DNA of 59,038 bases from an uncultured Nitrosomonas sp. (GCA_949281375.1 CASDLT010000014.1:1-59038), one strand, 5' to 3'; positions 42,270-52,360 are shown, numbered from the stretch's first letter. Notes: generated by a model not told the origin, from the sequence alone. Program-made: numbers and translations.

Positions 42270-43180
42270 GTCGCGGGTTCGGGGATCAGTTGAGCCATAT
42301 GTTGAGCCAGGAGCGCATGTCCGGCAGAGGTGGGATGAAGTCCGTCCCAGAATAAATAGGACGAGGGATCGCAAGCGGACGTGGCGCCGCAGGCATCCGT
42401 TACGTTGGTCAAGCCATAATCCGCTGGATTCATGATCGCCTGGGTAACCAGACTGAAATCATCAAAAATGCTGACGCCTGGTTCGAGAGACATGCGATCG
42501 GACAAGGCATGATTCATCGCCAGCGCGACCTGCTCTCCGGCGCTGGAAACTTGCGGCCCAAAGTGAGTCAGCGCAGGAGCCTGACCAATGTTTGGCACGT
42601 TCCAGATCACAATCCGATGCGCGCCAGCCGATTGCAGTTGATCAACCATGACACCCAGGGATTGCCCATACTGGGCAGCGGTAGTTTCAATCACTGTTTC
42701 CGCCAGGGAGCCCGCCAGAATTTGTTCGAGCGCATCCCGAGCATCATTGCCGCCGCTTTGCAGCACATACAGCGCATCATTCGGCGCCTCGCCATTGTTG
42801 CGCTGCAGGAATAAACCTTCCTGAGCGATCAGACTGGGTGGGCGGTTCGCGCCATCGAGGCTGGTTCGAGCGCCGCCAAAGGCAAAGTTGCCGCCGCCAG
42901 CCAGCGCAGGCGCCGAGAAAGCCCCCAGACCGATGTCATGAGCAAACGTAGTTGCCCATACGTCGCCGTTGGTCAATTGCCCGGAAGCATAGGGCTTGTT
43001 GGGAACGTAGTCGTTACCGGTGATTATTTGGTCAGGTTCGGTACCAATCACCAAAGCCAGATTACCTGGGTCAGAAAGACTATCGCCAAAAATATATAAT
43101 CCCGAAAAATTACGCGCAAAAACACTCGACGAAAATCCAACAAACGCCACTGCAATGACAAATTTACCAAGATAGTTCAT
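42194..43180 (-). CDS. PEP-CTERM SGNH/GDSL hydrolase
   Basis: The ATG at 43180 has a ribosome binding site (GGGGAGGG) and starts a signal peptide (FVIAVAFVGFSSSVFA, cleavage about residue 22); the frame is open to 43273. The 328-residue product is a GDSL esterase/lipase: block I IFGDSLSDPGN with nucleophile Ser34, block III SGGNDARD, and block V DGLHPTSAGH with the catalytic Asp and His. The C-terminus carries LIPEPATYALLLAGLLVVG plus a basic tail, an exosortase sorting signal. The enzyme should end up at the cell surface. Lipid or polysaccharide-ester substrates are inferred. Confidence 0.9.
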   Translation of the reverse strand: MNYLGKFVIAVAFVGFSSSVFARNFSGLYIFGDSLSDPGNLALVIGTEPDQIITGNDYVPNKPYASGQLTNGDVWATTFAHDIGLGAFSAPALAGGGNFAFGGARTSLDGANRPPSLIAQEGLFLQRNNGEAPNDALYVLQSGGNDARDALEQILAGSLAETVIETTAAQYGQSLGVMVDQLQSAGAHRIVIWNVPNIGQAPALTHFGPQVSSAGEQVALAMNHALSDRMSLEPGVSIFDDFSLVTQAIMNPADYGLTNVTDACGATSACDPSSYLFWDGLHPTSAGHALLAQHMAQLIPEPATYALLLAGLLVVGIKIRHRRFSADG

Positions 43181-43322
43181 GAAACCCTCCCCTTTGGGTG
43201 TTGTCTGTAAAATCATTGATACTGAATCGCGGTTTATCGTATCATAGCCAAGCCTGAAGCCTTCAGTCATCAATCAAAATCAACTCGCTGATTCCTAAAC
43301 TTTATTCAATCATTGTCGCGAA

Positions 43323-43694
43323 ATGATGAAAAAAACATCGATATGGGTATTGCTGACCGCGCTTATTGCAACTTTGTGGTCGCAGCCGGGCTTCAGTCAA
43401 CAAGTCCGGAATTTTCCGGTCGACAGCAAGCTGGGGGATCTGACGGCGGTGTCTTTTCCGGTGTTTAAGATCAATGGCCAAACGTTTCAAATGGCTGCAG
43501 GCGGACAGGTGCGCGGGGTTGATAATCTGATCATTCTGCCCAGTACGGCCAACTATAAAGGGCTGGTTCGCTATCAACTGGATTTTTCCGGTTATCTGCA
43601 CCGGGTTTGGTTCATCACACCGGATGAAGTCAAGGCGGCAGAACGGGAAGGTCATCAAGTCCCGTCGTGGCTGAGGCGTTTATTTTCCTTTTAA
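43323..43694 (+). CDS. Small exported protein upstream of miaB
   Basis: A 123-residue product with a signal peptide (IWVLLTALIATLWSQPGFS, cleavage about residue 25). The mature part (VRNFPVDSKLGDLTAVSFPVFKINGQTFQMAAGGQVRG...) is beta-rich, with no cysteines and no family I can name. It ends 18 nt before miaB on the same strand, so the two may be cotranscribed, but a functional link is not obvious. The start is the first of two ATGs; no strong ribosome binding site is visible. Confidence 0.65.
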   Translation: MMKKTSIWVLLTALIATLWSQPGFSQQVRNFPVDSKLGDLTAVSFPVFKINGQTFQMAAGGQVRGVDNLIILPSTANYKGLVRYQLDFSGYLHRVWFITPDEVKAAEREGHQVPSWLRRLFSF

Positions 43695-43712
43695 CAGAGC
43701 GCAAGAGAATTA

Positions 43713-45041
43713 GTGAGTAACAAGCTTTATATCAAAACCTTCGGTTGCCAGATGAACGAGTACGACTCGGAGAAAATGGCCGATGTGCTGCATGCAGCGT
43801 ATGGCATGGAATCCACTGACGATCCGGCGCAGGCCGACATCATCCTGTTCAACACCTGTTCGGTGCGGGAAAAAGCGCAGGAAAAAGTGTTTCACGATCT
43901 GGGCCGTGTCCGGCATCTAAAAGAGGCCAATCCGAACCTGCTGATCGGTGTCGGCGGTTGCGTCGCCAGCCAGGAAGGCAAGGCGATCGTCAGCCGCGCG
44001 CCTTACGTCGACGTGGTTTTCGGACCGCAGACCCTGCATCGCTTGCCGCAACTGATTGAAACACGCAAAGCGACGGGGCGTTCACAAGTGGATATTTCGT
44101 TTCCCGAAATCGAAAAATTCGACCACCTGCCGCCGGCACGCACCGAAGGCGTCACGGCATTCGTGTCGATCATGGAAGGTTGCAGCAAATATTGCAGTTA
44201 TTGCGTCGTGCCGTATACTCGCGGCGAGGAAGTGTCGCGTCCGCTCGGCGATGTGCTGACCGAAATCGCCGTGCTCGCCGATCAAGGCATCAAGGAAGTG
44301 ACGTTGCTCGGGCAGAACGTCAACGCCTATCTTGGTGTGGTCGAGGATGGCGAAATTGCCGATTTCTCGCTGCTGCTGGAATACCTTCATGAGATTCCCG
44401 GCCTCGAGCGCATTCGCTACACCACCTCGCACCCCAAGGAATTTACTGCGCGGCTGATTCAGTCCTACGAACAATTACCAAAACTGGTCAACCATTTGCA
44501 TCTGCCGGTGCAATCCGGCTCCGATCGCATCCTGGCGGCGATGAAGCGCGGCTACAGTGTGCTCGAATATAAGTCGATCATCCGCAAGTTGCGCGCGATC
44601 CGCCCAGATATTTCCTTGTCGTCCGACTTCATCGTCGGCTTTCCCGGTGAAACCGAAGCCGATTTCGAAGCGACCATGTCGTTGATCGAAGAATTGAATT
44701 TCGACGAATCGTACAGCTTCGTGTTTAGTCCGCGCCCCGGCACCCCCGCGGCTGACATGTCCGACGGCACGCCCGCGGAAGTCAAACTGGAACGCCTGCA
44801 ACGACTGCAAGCGCAAATCAACCAGCAAGCCCGCAAGATCAGCCAGCACATGGTCGGATCCACTCAGCGCGTATTACTGGAGGGCGTTTCAAAGAAAAAT
44901 GCCGAGGAATTCTTCGGGCGCACCGACAACAACCGGGTGGTCAATCTCGCATGTGATCCAAGCCTGGTCGGGAGCTTCATCAATGTCCGCATCACCGAAG
45001 CCAGGTCTCATACGTTACGGGGCGAAATTTTATTCAATTAA
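43713..45041 (+). CDS. miaB: tRNA-2-methylthio-N6-dimethylallyladenosine synthase MiaB
   Basis: Radical-SAM methylthiotransferase that modifies A37 of tRNAs reading UNN codons. The 442-residue product has all three domains. The UPF0004 domain carries auxiliary cluster Cys12, Cys49 and Cys83. The radical-SAM domain has Cys157, Cys161 and Cys164 (GCSKYCSYC). The C-terminus is a TRAM domain (about 375-440). The start is GTG at 43713, with AAGAGA upstream. It precedes phoH, ybeY and corC, the usual order in many proteobacteria. Confidence 0.97.
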   Translation: MSNKLYIKTFGCQMNEYDSEKMADVLHAAYGMESTDDPAQADIILFNTCSVREKAQEKVFHDLGRVRHLKEANPNLLIGVGGCVASQEGKAIVSRAPYVDVVFGPQTLHRLPQLIETRKATGRSQVDISFPEIEKFDHLPPARTEGVTAFVSIMEGCSKYCSYCVVPYTRGEEVSRPLGDVLTEIAVLADQGIKEVTLLGQNVNAYLGVVEDGEIADFSLLLEYLHEIPGLERIRYTTSHPKEFTARLIQSYEQLPKLVNHLHLPVQSGSDRILAAMKRGYSVLEYKSIIRKLRAIRPDISLSSDFIVGFPGETEADFEATMSLIEELNFDESYSFVFSPRPGTPAADMSDGTPAEVKLERLQRLQAQINQQARKISQHMVGSTQRVLLEGVSKKNAEEFFGRTDNNRVVNLACDPSLVGSFINVRITEARSHTLRGEILFN

Positions 45042-45132
45042 TGAAATCAAAAGATTAGCAGCTTTCACATGAGGTTGTACTTGCAAAGTGCCCCAACCGC
45101 TGGGAGAATTCTTTCTAACGTAACCTTGACCT

Positions 45133-46140
45133 GTGCCATTGAAACCGACATCCCTCGAAATTTCCTTTACTCCCACTGATAACCAGCGACTGGCTAATCT
45201 ATGCGGCGCGCTGGATGAAAATCTGAAGCAGGTTGAAACCGCACTGGATGTAGCGATTTCACGCCGCGGCGAACATTTCAGTCTGGCCGGCAAAGCGCAT
45301 CAGACACAACTGGCCGCAAAAGTGCTACGCCGTTTTTATGATCAATCGCAACATCATTTGAGCTTGGAACAAGTCCAGCTCGGTTTGATTGAAATGCTCA
45401 ATCCCCAGAACCAAACTACCGTGAATGACGGCAATCCCGATACGGCGGAAACCCCAAAGCGGCCGGATGCGCCGGTGCTGCTGACGCGGCGCACCAATTT
45501 ATATGGCCGTACGCCGCGTCAGACTCAATATCTGCAGCACATCCAGGAACATGACATCACGTTTGCAATCGGCCCGGCCGGCACCGGCAAAACCTATCTG
45601 GCCGTCGCCAGCGCCGTCGATGCACTGGAGCGCGATCTGGTATCGCGACTGATTCTGGTGCGCCCGGCAGTGGAGGCAGGCGAACGGCTAGGATTCCTAC
45701 CCGGCGATTTGACGCAGAAAGTCGATCCGTATCTGCGGCCGCTGTATGACGCACTGTATGATTTGATGGGCTTCGACAAAACCACCAAGCAATTCGAGCG
45801 CAATACCATTGAAATCGCACCGCTGGCATTCATGCGGGGACGCACACTCAACAAATCCTTCATCATTCTGGATGAAGCGCAAAACACGACGCCAGAGCAA
45901 ATGAAAATGTTTCTGACGCGCATCGGGTTGGGCTCGAAAGCCGTTATCACCGGTGACGTCACCCAGATCGACCTGCCCAAGCATCAGAAAAGTGGCCTGG
46001 TGGAAGCGCAGCAGGTGCTCAAGGACATTCGAGGCATTGCCTTCAGCCGGTTTCGTTCGGAAGATGTCGTCCGACACCCGCTGGTGCAGCGTATCGTCGA
46101 TGCCTATGAAAAGCACGACAAACTCACCCCGGAATCCTGA
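45133..46140 (+). CDS. ybeZ: PhoH-like ATPase (YbeZ)
   Basis: Cytoplasmic ATPase of the PhoH family; YbeZ works with YbeY in RNA and ribosome quality control. The 335-residue product has an N-terminal KH-like region (about 1-100) and a helicase-like ATPase with Walker A GPAGTGKT at 147-154 and Walker B FIILDEAQNTTPEQMK (about 240-255). It also has the TGDVTQIDLP motif. The start is GTG at 45133 (VPLKPTSLEISF). It is followed 12 nt later by ybeY, an arrangement conserved in most proteobacteria. Confidence 0.94.
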   Translation: MPLKPTSLEISFTPTDNQRLANLCGALDENLKQVETALDVAISRRGEHFSLAGKAHQTQLAAKVLRRFYDQSQHHLSLEQVQLGLIEMLNPQNQTTVNDGNPDTAETPKRPDAPVLLTRRTNLYGRTPRQTQYLQHIQEHDITFAIGPAGTGKTYLAVASAVDALERDLVSRLILVRPAVEAGERLGFLPGDLTQKVDPYLRPLYDALYDLMGFDKTTKQFERNTIEIAPLAFMRGRTLNKSFIILDEAQNTTPEQMKMFLTRIGLGSKAVITGDVTQIDLPKHQKSGLVEAQQVLKDIRGIAFSRFRSEDVVRHPLVQRIVDAYEKHDKLTPES

Positions 46141-46152
46141 CCGGCTTTGCGC

Positions 46153-46593
46153 ATGCAGAAATCGCTCAAACTCGTGGTGCAGTATGCGACAGCCAGTTCC
46201 GATGTCCCAACGCGGCCGCAATTCCGCCGCTGGGTAAAAGCCACGCTGATGCAGGATGCCGAAATCGTACTGCGACTCGTGGATGAGTCCGAAGGGCGCG
46301 AACTGAACCAACAGTTCCGCCAGAAAGATTATGCCACCAATGTGCTGACGTTCACGTATGACGATACTCAGCCATTGACCGGCGACATTGTATTGTGTGC
46401 GCCGGTCGTCAGCACAGAAGCACAAGTGCAGAACAAATCTTTATTGGCGCATTATGCGCATTTGACGGTGCACGGCGTCCTGCATTTGCAAGGATATGAC
46501 CATATCGACGATGCTGAAGCTGTGCACATGGAACAACTGGAAACGCAGATTCTGGCTAGGCTTGGCTATGATGATCCCTATATCGAACGATAA
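46153..46593 (+). CDS. ybeY: Endoribonuclease YbeY
   Basis: Zinc endoribonuclease required for 16S rRNA 3'-end maturation and ribosome quality control. The ATG at 46153 gives 146 residues, as usual. The metal motif HGVLHLQGYDH has His107, His111 and His117. The conserved NVLTFTYDD core lies at about 63-71. It follows ybeZ closely and is transcribed with miaB and corC. A TTG 6 nt upstream would give two more residues but is unlikely to be used. Confidence 0.96.
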   Translation: MQKSLKLVVQYATASSDVPTRPQFRRWVKATLMQDAEIVLRLVDESEGRELNQQFRQKDYATNVLTFTYDDTQPLTGDIVLCAPVVSTEAQVQNKSLLAHYAHLTVHGVLHLQGYDHIDDAEAVHMEQLETQILARLGYDDPYIER

Positions 46594-46691
46594 GTGAGAA
46601 CTCTTGGCGATTATCGCAACCCTAACATCTATTTCCTTGATTCATTTATTAAACATTTTTTTGAGACTACCGAAACAACAATCACACCATT

Positions 46692-47537
46692 ATGGATGAC
46701 CCATCAACTAAAAGCGGCTGGTTAGAGCGGCTCAGCGCTTTACTGATCCGCGAACCGGAAGACCGCGAACAACTCATCACCGTATTACATTCCGCATTCG
46801 AGCGGAATCTGCTCGACTCGGACGCACTCAGCATGATCGAAGGCGTCATGCAAGTCTCGGAAATGCAGGCCCGAGACATCATGGTGCCACGCTCGCAAAT
46901 GGATGTCGTCGACATCAGCGAAAAACCCGAAAAATTCATTCCCTTCGTCATTGAAGCGGCCCACTCGCGCTTTCCAGTCACTGAAGGTTCGGAGGATGAA
47001 ATCATCGGCATCCTGCTTGCCAAGGATTTGCTGCGGTATTACGCCGACCCCGATGAATTCAACATTCGCGACATGCTGCGCCCGGCGGTTTTCATTCCCG
47101 AATCGAAACGATTGAACGTACTGCTGAAGGATTTCCGCAGCAATCGCAATCATATGGCCATCATCGTGAACGAGTATGGCGGCATCGCGGGTCTGGTGAC
47201 GATCGAAGATGTGCTGGAACAGATCGTCGGCGACATTGAGGACGAATATGATTTCGATGAAGAAGAAGACAACATCGTCATGCAGGCAGATGGCAGTTAT
47301 CGCGTGAAAGCCATTACCGAAATCGATGGGTTCAATGAAGCTTTCGGCGCGCAGTTCCCGGATGACGATTACGATACCATCGGCGGGCTGGTGCTCAACA
47401 AATTTGGCCGCTTGCCGAAGCGCGATGAGTCCGTGGTAATCGATCACTTCAAGTTCACCATTCAACGGGCCGATAGCCGCCGCCTGCACATGCTCAAAGT
47501 CGAAAAGCTGGCGGTAGTGGAACCCGTCACGGAATAA
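46692..47537 (+). CDS. corC: CorC-type CBS-domain protein (YbeX)
   Basis: Cytoplasmic protein linked to magnesium/cobalt efflux and, as YbeX, to ribosome maintenance. The 281-residue product has two CBS domains at about 65-120 (RDIMVPRSQMDVVDI) and 130-185 (IVNEYGGIAGLVTIEDVLEQIVGDIEDEYD), and the C-terminal CorC_HlyC domain from about 205 on (DTIGGLVLNKFGRLP). No membrane segment is present, unlike YtfL/YfjD relatives. The usual order ybeZ-ybeY-ybeX is kept, although 98 nt separate it from ybeY. lnt, which often follows, is replaced by recJ here. Confidence 0.93.
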   Translation: MDDPSTKSGWLERLSALLIREPEDREQLITVLHSAFERNLLDSDALSMIEGVMQVSEMQARDIMVPRSQMDVVDISEKPEKFIPFVIEAAHSRFPVTEGSEDEIIGILLAKDLLRYYADPDEFNIRDMLRPAVFIPESKRLNVLLKDFRSNRNHMAIIVNEYGGIAGLVTIEDVLEQIVGDIEDEYDFDEEEDNIVMQADGSYRVKAITEIDGFNEAFGAQFPDDDYDTIGGLVLNKFGRLPKRDESVVIDHFKFTIQRADSRRLHMLKVEKLAVVEPVTE

Positions 47538-47582
47538 TTCATTTGCTCGCAATCCACGATCAATCGCAGTACTATTCGGCCC

Positions 47583-49349
47583 ATGCCCAAAATTACCCCG
47601 CGGTCCTATGATGCGCAGACATTCCAGGCGTTGAGCGCCTGCGGATTGCCACCGGTGCTGGCGCGCATTTATGCGGCGCGCGGCATTGCCGATGCCGGTC
47701 AGCTCGAAACCGAATTAACCCATCTGATTCCGTTCGAGCAGCTGAAAAATTGCACTGTGATGGCCTCCCTGCTGGCTGATGCCATAGCCGCCCAAAAACG
47801 CCTCCTGATCGTGGCCGACTATGATTCGGATGGCGCCACGGCGTGTGCGGTCGGCGTGCGCATTTTGCGCAAGCTGGGCGCACAGGTCGATTACCTGGTG
47901 CCAAACCGGTTTGAGTTCGGCTATGGTTTGACTCCCGAAATCGTTCAGTTAGCCCATACGACCAAAAACCCTGACATTCTGATCACGGTCGATAACGGCA
48001 TTGCCAGCGTCGATGGCGTCGCGACCGCCAATCGCCTCGGCATGGAAGTGTTGGTCACCGATCATCATCTGCCAGGCGAGATTCTGCCTGCCGCCACCGC
48101 TATCATCAATCCCAACCAGCCGGATTGCTCGTTTCCGAGCAAGAGCATTGCAGGCGTCGGCGTCATTTTTTACCTGATGCTGGCACTGCGGGCGGAATTG
48201 CGCCAGCGCGGCGCTTTTGCAACTACCCCCGAACCGAACCTCGCCGCTTTTCTCGATCTGGTGGCGCTCGGCACGGTGGCGGACGTGGTCAAGCTGGATA
48301 ACAACAACCGCATCCTGGTACAGCAAGGCTTGCAGCGCATCCGCAAAGGGCGCTGCTGCGCCGGAATTCATGCGTTATTACACGTGGCGCGGCGGGATCA
48401 TCAGCAAATTTCCACCTATGAGCTTGGCTTCATTCTCGGGCCGCGCTTGAACGCCGCGGGGCGACTGGACGATATGTCCCTCGGAATCGAATGCCTGCTG
48501 ACCGACGATGAGGCTTATGCGGTCGAGTGCGCCAAACAGCTCGACGAATTGAACCGCCAGCGGCGCGAAATCGAATCAACCATGCAAGAAGGCGCGCTCG
48601 AGAAACTGGACGCCATGCTCGGCAAGCATGACTCCGAACTCCAGCAATCGTACAGCATTTGCCTGTTCGATCCGGAATGGCATCAAGGTGTGATTGGCAT
48701 ACTCGCGTCACGCATCAAGGACAAATATCACCGTCCGGTGATCATTTTCGCAGCGGGCAATACGGATGAACTGAAAGGTTCCGGACGTTCGATCAATGGA
48801 TTTCACTTGCGCGATGCCCTCGATCTGGTCGCCAAGCGCGAACCGGATCTGATCCTCAAATTCGGCGGCCATGCCGCCGCGGCAGGCCTGACCATACGCG
48901 CCAATCATTACGAACACTTCTGTCAGGTATTCGAGGAAGTCGCTCAATCCCTGTTGACGCCCGTGCATCTGACTCGCGTCATCGAGACCGATGGCGATCT
49001 GGAATTATCGGAGATTACGATGGAATTGGCGGAATATCTCGAACGGCAAGTCTGGGGACAAGGTTTCCCGCCGCCGACTTTTTCGGCGCAATTCCGGGTC
49101 GAAAGCCAGCGCATCGTGGGCGAAAAACACCTCAAATTAAAATTGCGCAAACGAGCCGCGACTGACCCGATGCACCAGGCTGAACCCTTCTATGACGCGA
49201 TTCTGTTTTTTCATTGCGATCCGTTGCCAGATCTGATTGACGCGGTCTATCGCTTGCAGATCAACGAATTTAATGGCAAAACGACTTTGCAATTGCTGCT
49301 TGAGCATTGGTCTGATGCTGAACAGCCCGTCGTCGATCATGCCTCCTGA
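47583..49349 (+). CDS. recJ: Single-stranded-DNA exonuclease RecJ
   Basis: 5'-3' ssDNA exonuclease in recombination and mismatch repair. The 588-residue product has DHH phosphoesterase motifs: DYDSDGAT at 79-86, motif III TDHHLPGE at about 159-166 with the Asp-His-His triad, and DHHA1 GGHAAAAGLTI near residue 425. An OB-fold follows (about 460-570). Length is normal. It follows corC by 45 nt and overlaps the MgtC-type gene by about 11 nt. Confidence 0.96.
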   Translation: MPKITPRSYDAQTFQALSACGLPPVLARIYAARGIADAGQLETELTHLIPFEQLKNCTVMASLLADAIAAQKRLLIVADYDSDGATACAVGVRILRKLGAQVDYLVPNRFEFGYGLTPEIVQLAHTTKNPDILITVDNGIASVDGVATANRLGMEVLVTDHHLPGEILPAATAIINPNQPDCSFPSKSIAGVGVIFYLMLALRAELRQRGAFATTPEPNLAAFLDLVALGTVADVVKLDNNNRILVQQGLQRIRKGRCCAGIHALLHVARRDHQQISTYELGFILGPRLNAAGRLDDMSLGIECLLTDDEAYAVECAKQLDELNRQRREIESTMQEGALEKLDAMLGKHDSELQQSYSICLFDPEWHQGVIGILASRIKDKYHRPVIIFAAGNTDELKGSGRSINGFHLRDALDLVAKREPDLILKFGGHAAAAGLTIRANHYEHFCQVFEEVAQSLLTPVHLTRVIETDGDLELSEITMELAEYLERQVWGQGFPPPTFSAQFRVESQRIVGEKHLKLKLRKRAATDPMHQAEPFYDAILFFHCDPLPDLIDAVYRLQINEFNGKTTLQLLLEHWSDAEQPVVDHAS

Positions 49350-50598
49350 ATTCACATTGAATGGAGAATTGGCGGCGCTGCCGCATTTTCTGACCAGCCT
49401 GGCCATCGGATTGCTGATTGGACTGGAGCGGGAACGTAACCCCAGCTCCCGAGCCGGATTGAGAACATTCGCCCTGGTGGCGTTGTTTGGAACGCTCGCT
49501 GCGATGCTGTCCGAGAAAACCTCGCCCTGGCTGCTGCTGGGCGGTTTGCTGGTGATCGGCGCGATGATCATCACGACCTACTCGCGGGTCAAGGATGACA
49601 ATGCCGATCCGGGTACGACGACGGTGGTCGCTCTGCTCATCTGCTATGGACTGGGCGCTTCCGTCTGGTATCACAATGAATCGCTGGCCATCATGCTGGC
49701 GATCATCACCACGGTACTGCTGTATTTCAAAACCGAATTGCACGGCATCACGCAGAAACTGAGCCGGCGCGACCTGATTTCAATGTTGCAGTTTGCCGTG
49801 CTCACTTTCATCATACTGCCTATATTGCCGGATCAGAACTTTGGGCCGTACGATGCCATCAATCCTCATCAAATCTGGCTCATGGTGGTGTTGATCTCAG
49901 GCGTCAGTCTGGCTGGCTATGTCGCGCTGCAATTGCTTGGCCACCCACACGGCCCGATGCTGGGTTTATTGGGCGGACTGGTGTCGAGCACCGCGACAAC
50001 CTTGGTGTACGCGCGCCGCAGCGTCGAGAATCAGGATTTCACGCATTTGGCCGTGGTTGTCATCCTGATTGCCAATCTGACCGTGCTGATCCGCCTGGCG
50101 ATCGTCAGCGCTGTCGCCTCTCCGAGCATCATGCCGCTATTGCTGCCGGTATTGGGCTGTGGCCTGGCTCTCGGAGCCAGTGTCACCTTGTATTGGTGGC
50201 ACCAACTGAATCACCATAATGGCGTGTCCGTGCCCGAGATCAAGAACCCCACCGAGCTTCGCGCCGCAGCCGCCTTTGGGATGATGTATGGCGTCGTACT
50301 GTTCTTTTCCGCATGGCTGTCGGACGCCGCCGGCAGCAAAGGTCTTTATGCCGTCGCGCTGCTGTCGGGCCTGACCGACGTCGACGCCATCACCTTATCC
50401 AGCCTGCGCTTATTCGAGATGGGAAAATTGGCGGCGGACGAAACCGTGACCGCCATTTCGTTGGGCATACTCTCCAATATCGGTTTCAAGCTCGGCTTGA
50501 TCTGCTTCATTGGCAATTCACTGCTTGCCAGGCACTGCATTTCCGGCATGCTGGCAACGGCTGCCGGGATTGGGTTGGGGATAATGCTGATCGTTTGA
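49339..50598 (+). CDS. MgtC/DUF4010-family membrane protein
   Basis: A 419-residue inner-membrane protein with about 12 helices. The N-terminal part is MgtC/SapB-like (HFLTSLAIGLLIGLERERNPSSRAGLRTFALVALFGTLAAML), and the rest is DUF4010 (LGGLVSSTATTLVYARRS, LSGLTDVDAITLSSLRLFE). Function is unknown; MgtC homologues relate to magnesium limitation. I start at the ATG at 49339 because family N-termini are short; an ATG at 49315 is also possible. It overlaps recJ and converges with a PEP-CTERM gene 9 nt away. Confidence 0.9.
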   Translation: MPPEFTLNGELAALPHFLTSLAIGLLIGLERERNPSSRAGLRTFALVALFGTLAAMLSEKTSPWLLLGGLLVIGAMIITTYSRVKDDNADPGTTTVVALLICYGLGASVWYHNESLAIMLAIITTVLLYFKTELHGITQKLSRRDLISMLQFAVLTFIILPILPDQNFGPYDAINPHQIWLMVVLISGVSLAGYVALQLLGHPHGPMLGLLGGLVSSTATTLVYARRSVENQDFTHLAVVVILIANLTVLIRLAIVSAVASPSIMPLLLPVLGCGLALGASVTLYWWHQLNHHNGVSVPEIKNPTELRAAAAFGMMYGVVLFFSAWLSDAAGSKGLYAVALLSGLTDVDAITLSSLRLFEMGKLAADETVTAISLGILSNIGFKLGLICFIGNSLLARHCISGMLATAAGIGLGIMLIV

Positions 50599-50607
50599 AC
50601 GTAGAAA

Positions 50608-51354
50608 TCACATGGCGCTTGGTTTTCTACGATGCGCGAAAAACCCCAACAATCCAAGTCCTGCAAGCAGCATGGCATAGGTTGAAGGTTCAGGTATAGG
50701 TGCTGCCGTCACCACAAATTCTGAGAGGGCAAAATTACCGTTAAGCGGTTGGCGACCAGATATCGCCTCAAGCCGGAATCCGGTAATACCGTCCACAGTA
50801 AGCTCACTACCGATGGTATAAATTGGATACTGATTGCTTCCCTCCGATACCACGATGGAAAAATCAGACTGCTCGGTAAAAATCTCTCCTTCATTCGATG
50901 ACATGAATACCGGATCAATCGGTATCCAATTTGCTGATACGTCACCACCATCTGCGCGACCATCGGCAAATTGATCACGATTATCCGTAGTATACGAAAG
51001 ACGGAAATGACCCAAACTGTGCCCAGGCAGAGCCAACAACTCTTGATGAAAAAGCTGAAAATTTATTGCGCCGTGATTCATTGTCAGATCATTCTTCGTT
51101 TCCCAAACAATCGTTTGCGTATTGAACTGATCAGGAAAGACAGCCCACGAAGTCCAGTCTGTCCCAGAAATGATGCCGTCAATCGTTTTGTCGGGGGTGA
51201 AATCAGCAGTCAAATGCTGGCTAAACGTTGCCGTCGCATTTTGCAAAGGTATTGTTGCATTCGGATTAATAATCGCAGCTCCTTGGGATTGTGAGGCAAA
51301 AACCAGACCTAGCGCCAATAATGCAATCCACTGATTTATTTGTTTGAGATTCAT
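50608..51354 (-). CDS. PEP-CTERM exported protein
   Basis: The ATG at 51354 starts a signal peptide (WIALLALGLVFASQSQGA, cleavage about residue 26); the frame is open to 51402. The 248-residue product has a mature part with a discoidin-like pattern (TFSQHLTADFTPDKTIDGIISGTDWTSWAVFP), which suggests a carbohydrate-binding-like fold. The sorting signal PIPEPSTYAMLLAGLGLLGFF plus the tail AHRRK is at the C-terminus. Its last 60 nt are nearly identical to the end of the neighbouring pseudogene, pointing to a shared origin or gene conversion of the anchor. Confidence 0.85.
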   Translation of the reverse strand: MNLKQINQWIALLALGLVFASQSQGAAIINPNATIPLQNATATFSQHLTADFTPDKTIDGIISGTDWTSWAVFPDQFNTQTIVWETKNDLTMNHGAINFQLFHQELLALPGHSLGHFRLSYTTDNRDQFADGRADGGDVSANWIPIDPVFMSSNEGEIFTEQSDFSIVVSEGSNQYPIYTIGSELTVDGITGFRLEAISGRQPLNGNFALSEFVVTAAPIPEPSTYAMLLAGLGLLGFFAHRRKPSAM

Positions 51355-51402
51355 GAGTTGTGCCCTTATAAAATAGATAACCTTCTGATGGAAACTTGCC
51401 AT

Positions 51403-52360
51403 TCAAGCTTCTTTTCTGCAGTGCGCCATAAACCCCAAAATCCCAAGTCCTGCAAGCAGCATAACTTAGGTTGAAGGTTCAGGAATGGGTGCCGCGGGTA
51501 CTAACAACAGCCCTCTATGTCCATTGAGTGGATGATCTGCGGCAAATACTGTTCCGATGTTGGATTCAGCTTCAAAACTGACAGTTCGATTATTGAAATA
51601 GCTGGCTACCAAAAAATCATCATTGTCAGCAAATACCACGCTATTGGGACCGCTCAATTCCTCAAGGAAAGTTTTGACCAAACCCCCAGTAACCTCATCA
51701 TAAACAATCGCTTGACTACCGAAGTAATCACTGAGGTACAACATTCCATCAGGCCCAAATGTAATAGACCCAGGCGAACTGGCCTCTGGCGTCGGGATAA
51801 TGCCTAACGGCGCACCCGTCACACCGTCAAAACGATCAACGTGATCTAGAAACGACCCAACGTATAGGTTTCCGTCAGCCACCCAATCCAGTCCCCAGTA
51901 GCTTTCTCCCTGAAACACCAGTAGCAAAGACTCCCATCGATTCTCCAGTCTTCCCATCAAAGTGATATATGGTGGCGCTACTGCCATCTCCCACGTAAAG
52001 AGTGCCATCTGGCCCAAAACCCATAAAACCTAGACCAGCGTTCGATGGTGCAGATCCCAATGTTCCCAGAAAATCTCCCGTTTAACTGTCAAATTTCAGC
52101 ACACGCGGATCATTTCTTGGAAAAATTTCAGTATGATGCGAGCTTACATACAAATTCCCGTCCGGACCTAGGGCCATACCCATCGGAACATTCATGTTTC
52201 CCGATCCGGCCTTTACCAAAACATCAACAAAAGCCCCAGTTTCTGCGTCATAACGCAGAATATCGCGACCTTCCCGGTTACTTACCAACAAATACTGGTC
52301 TTGTGCATATAGCGGAAAGCTAAGCAATAACCCAGCAAAACCAGAAATCAACAATCGCAT
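51403..52360 (-). pseudogene. Broken PEP-CTERM protein gene (NHL/SMP-30-like repeats)
   Basis: Reading minus from the ATG at 52360 gives a signal peptide (LLISGFAGLLLSFPLYA) and repeats of NHL type (MALGPDGNLYVSS, FGPDGTLYVGDGS, WVADGNLYVGSF, FGPDGMLYLSDYFG). Three lesions interrupt it. An in-frame TAA follows KFDS at about 52082. A frameshift near 51905 lies between GVFATGVSG and VFQGESYWG. A TAA sits inside the sorting signal (PIPEPST-stop-VMLLAGLGILGFM), where a tyrosine codon is expected. Upstream sequence is otherwise well kept, so the loss is recent. Confidence 0.85.

Noticed and set aside
46785..47552. 255-codon minus-strand frame
   Set aside because: Antisense of corC; the sense frame carries two CBS domains and the CorC_HlyC domain.
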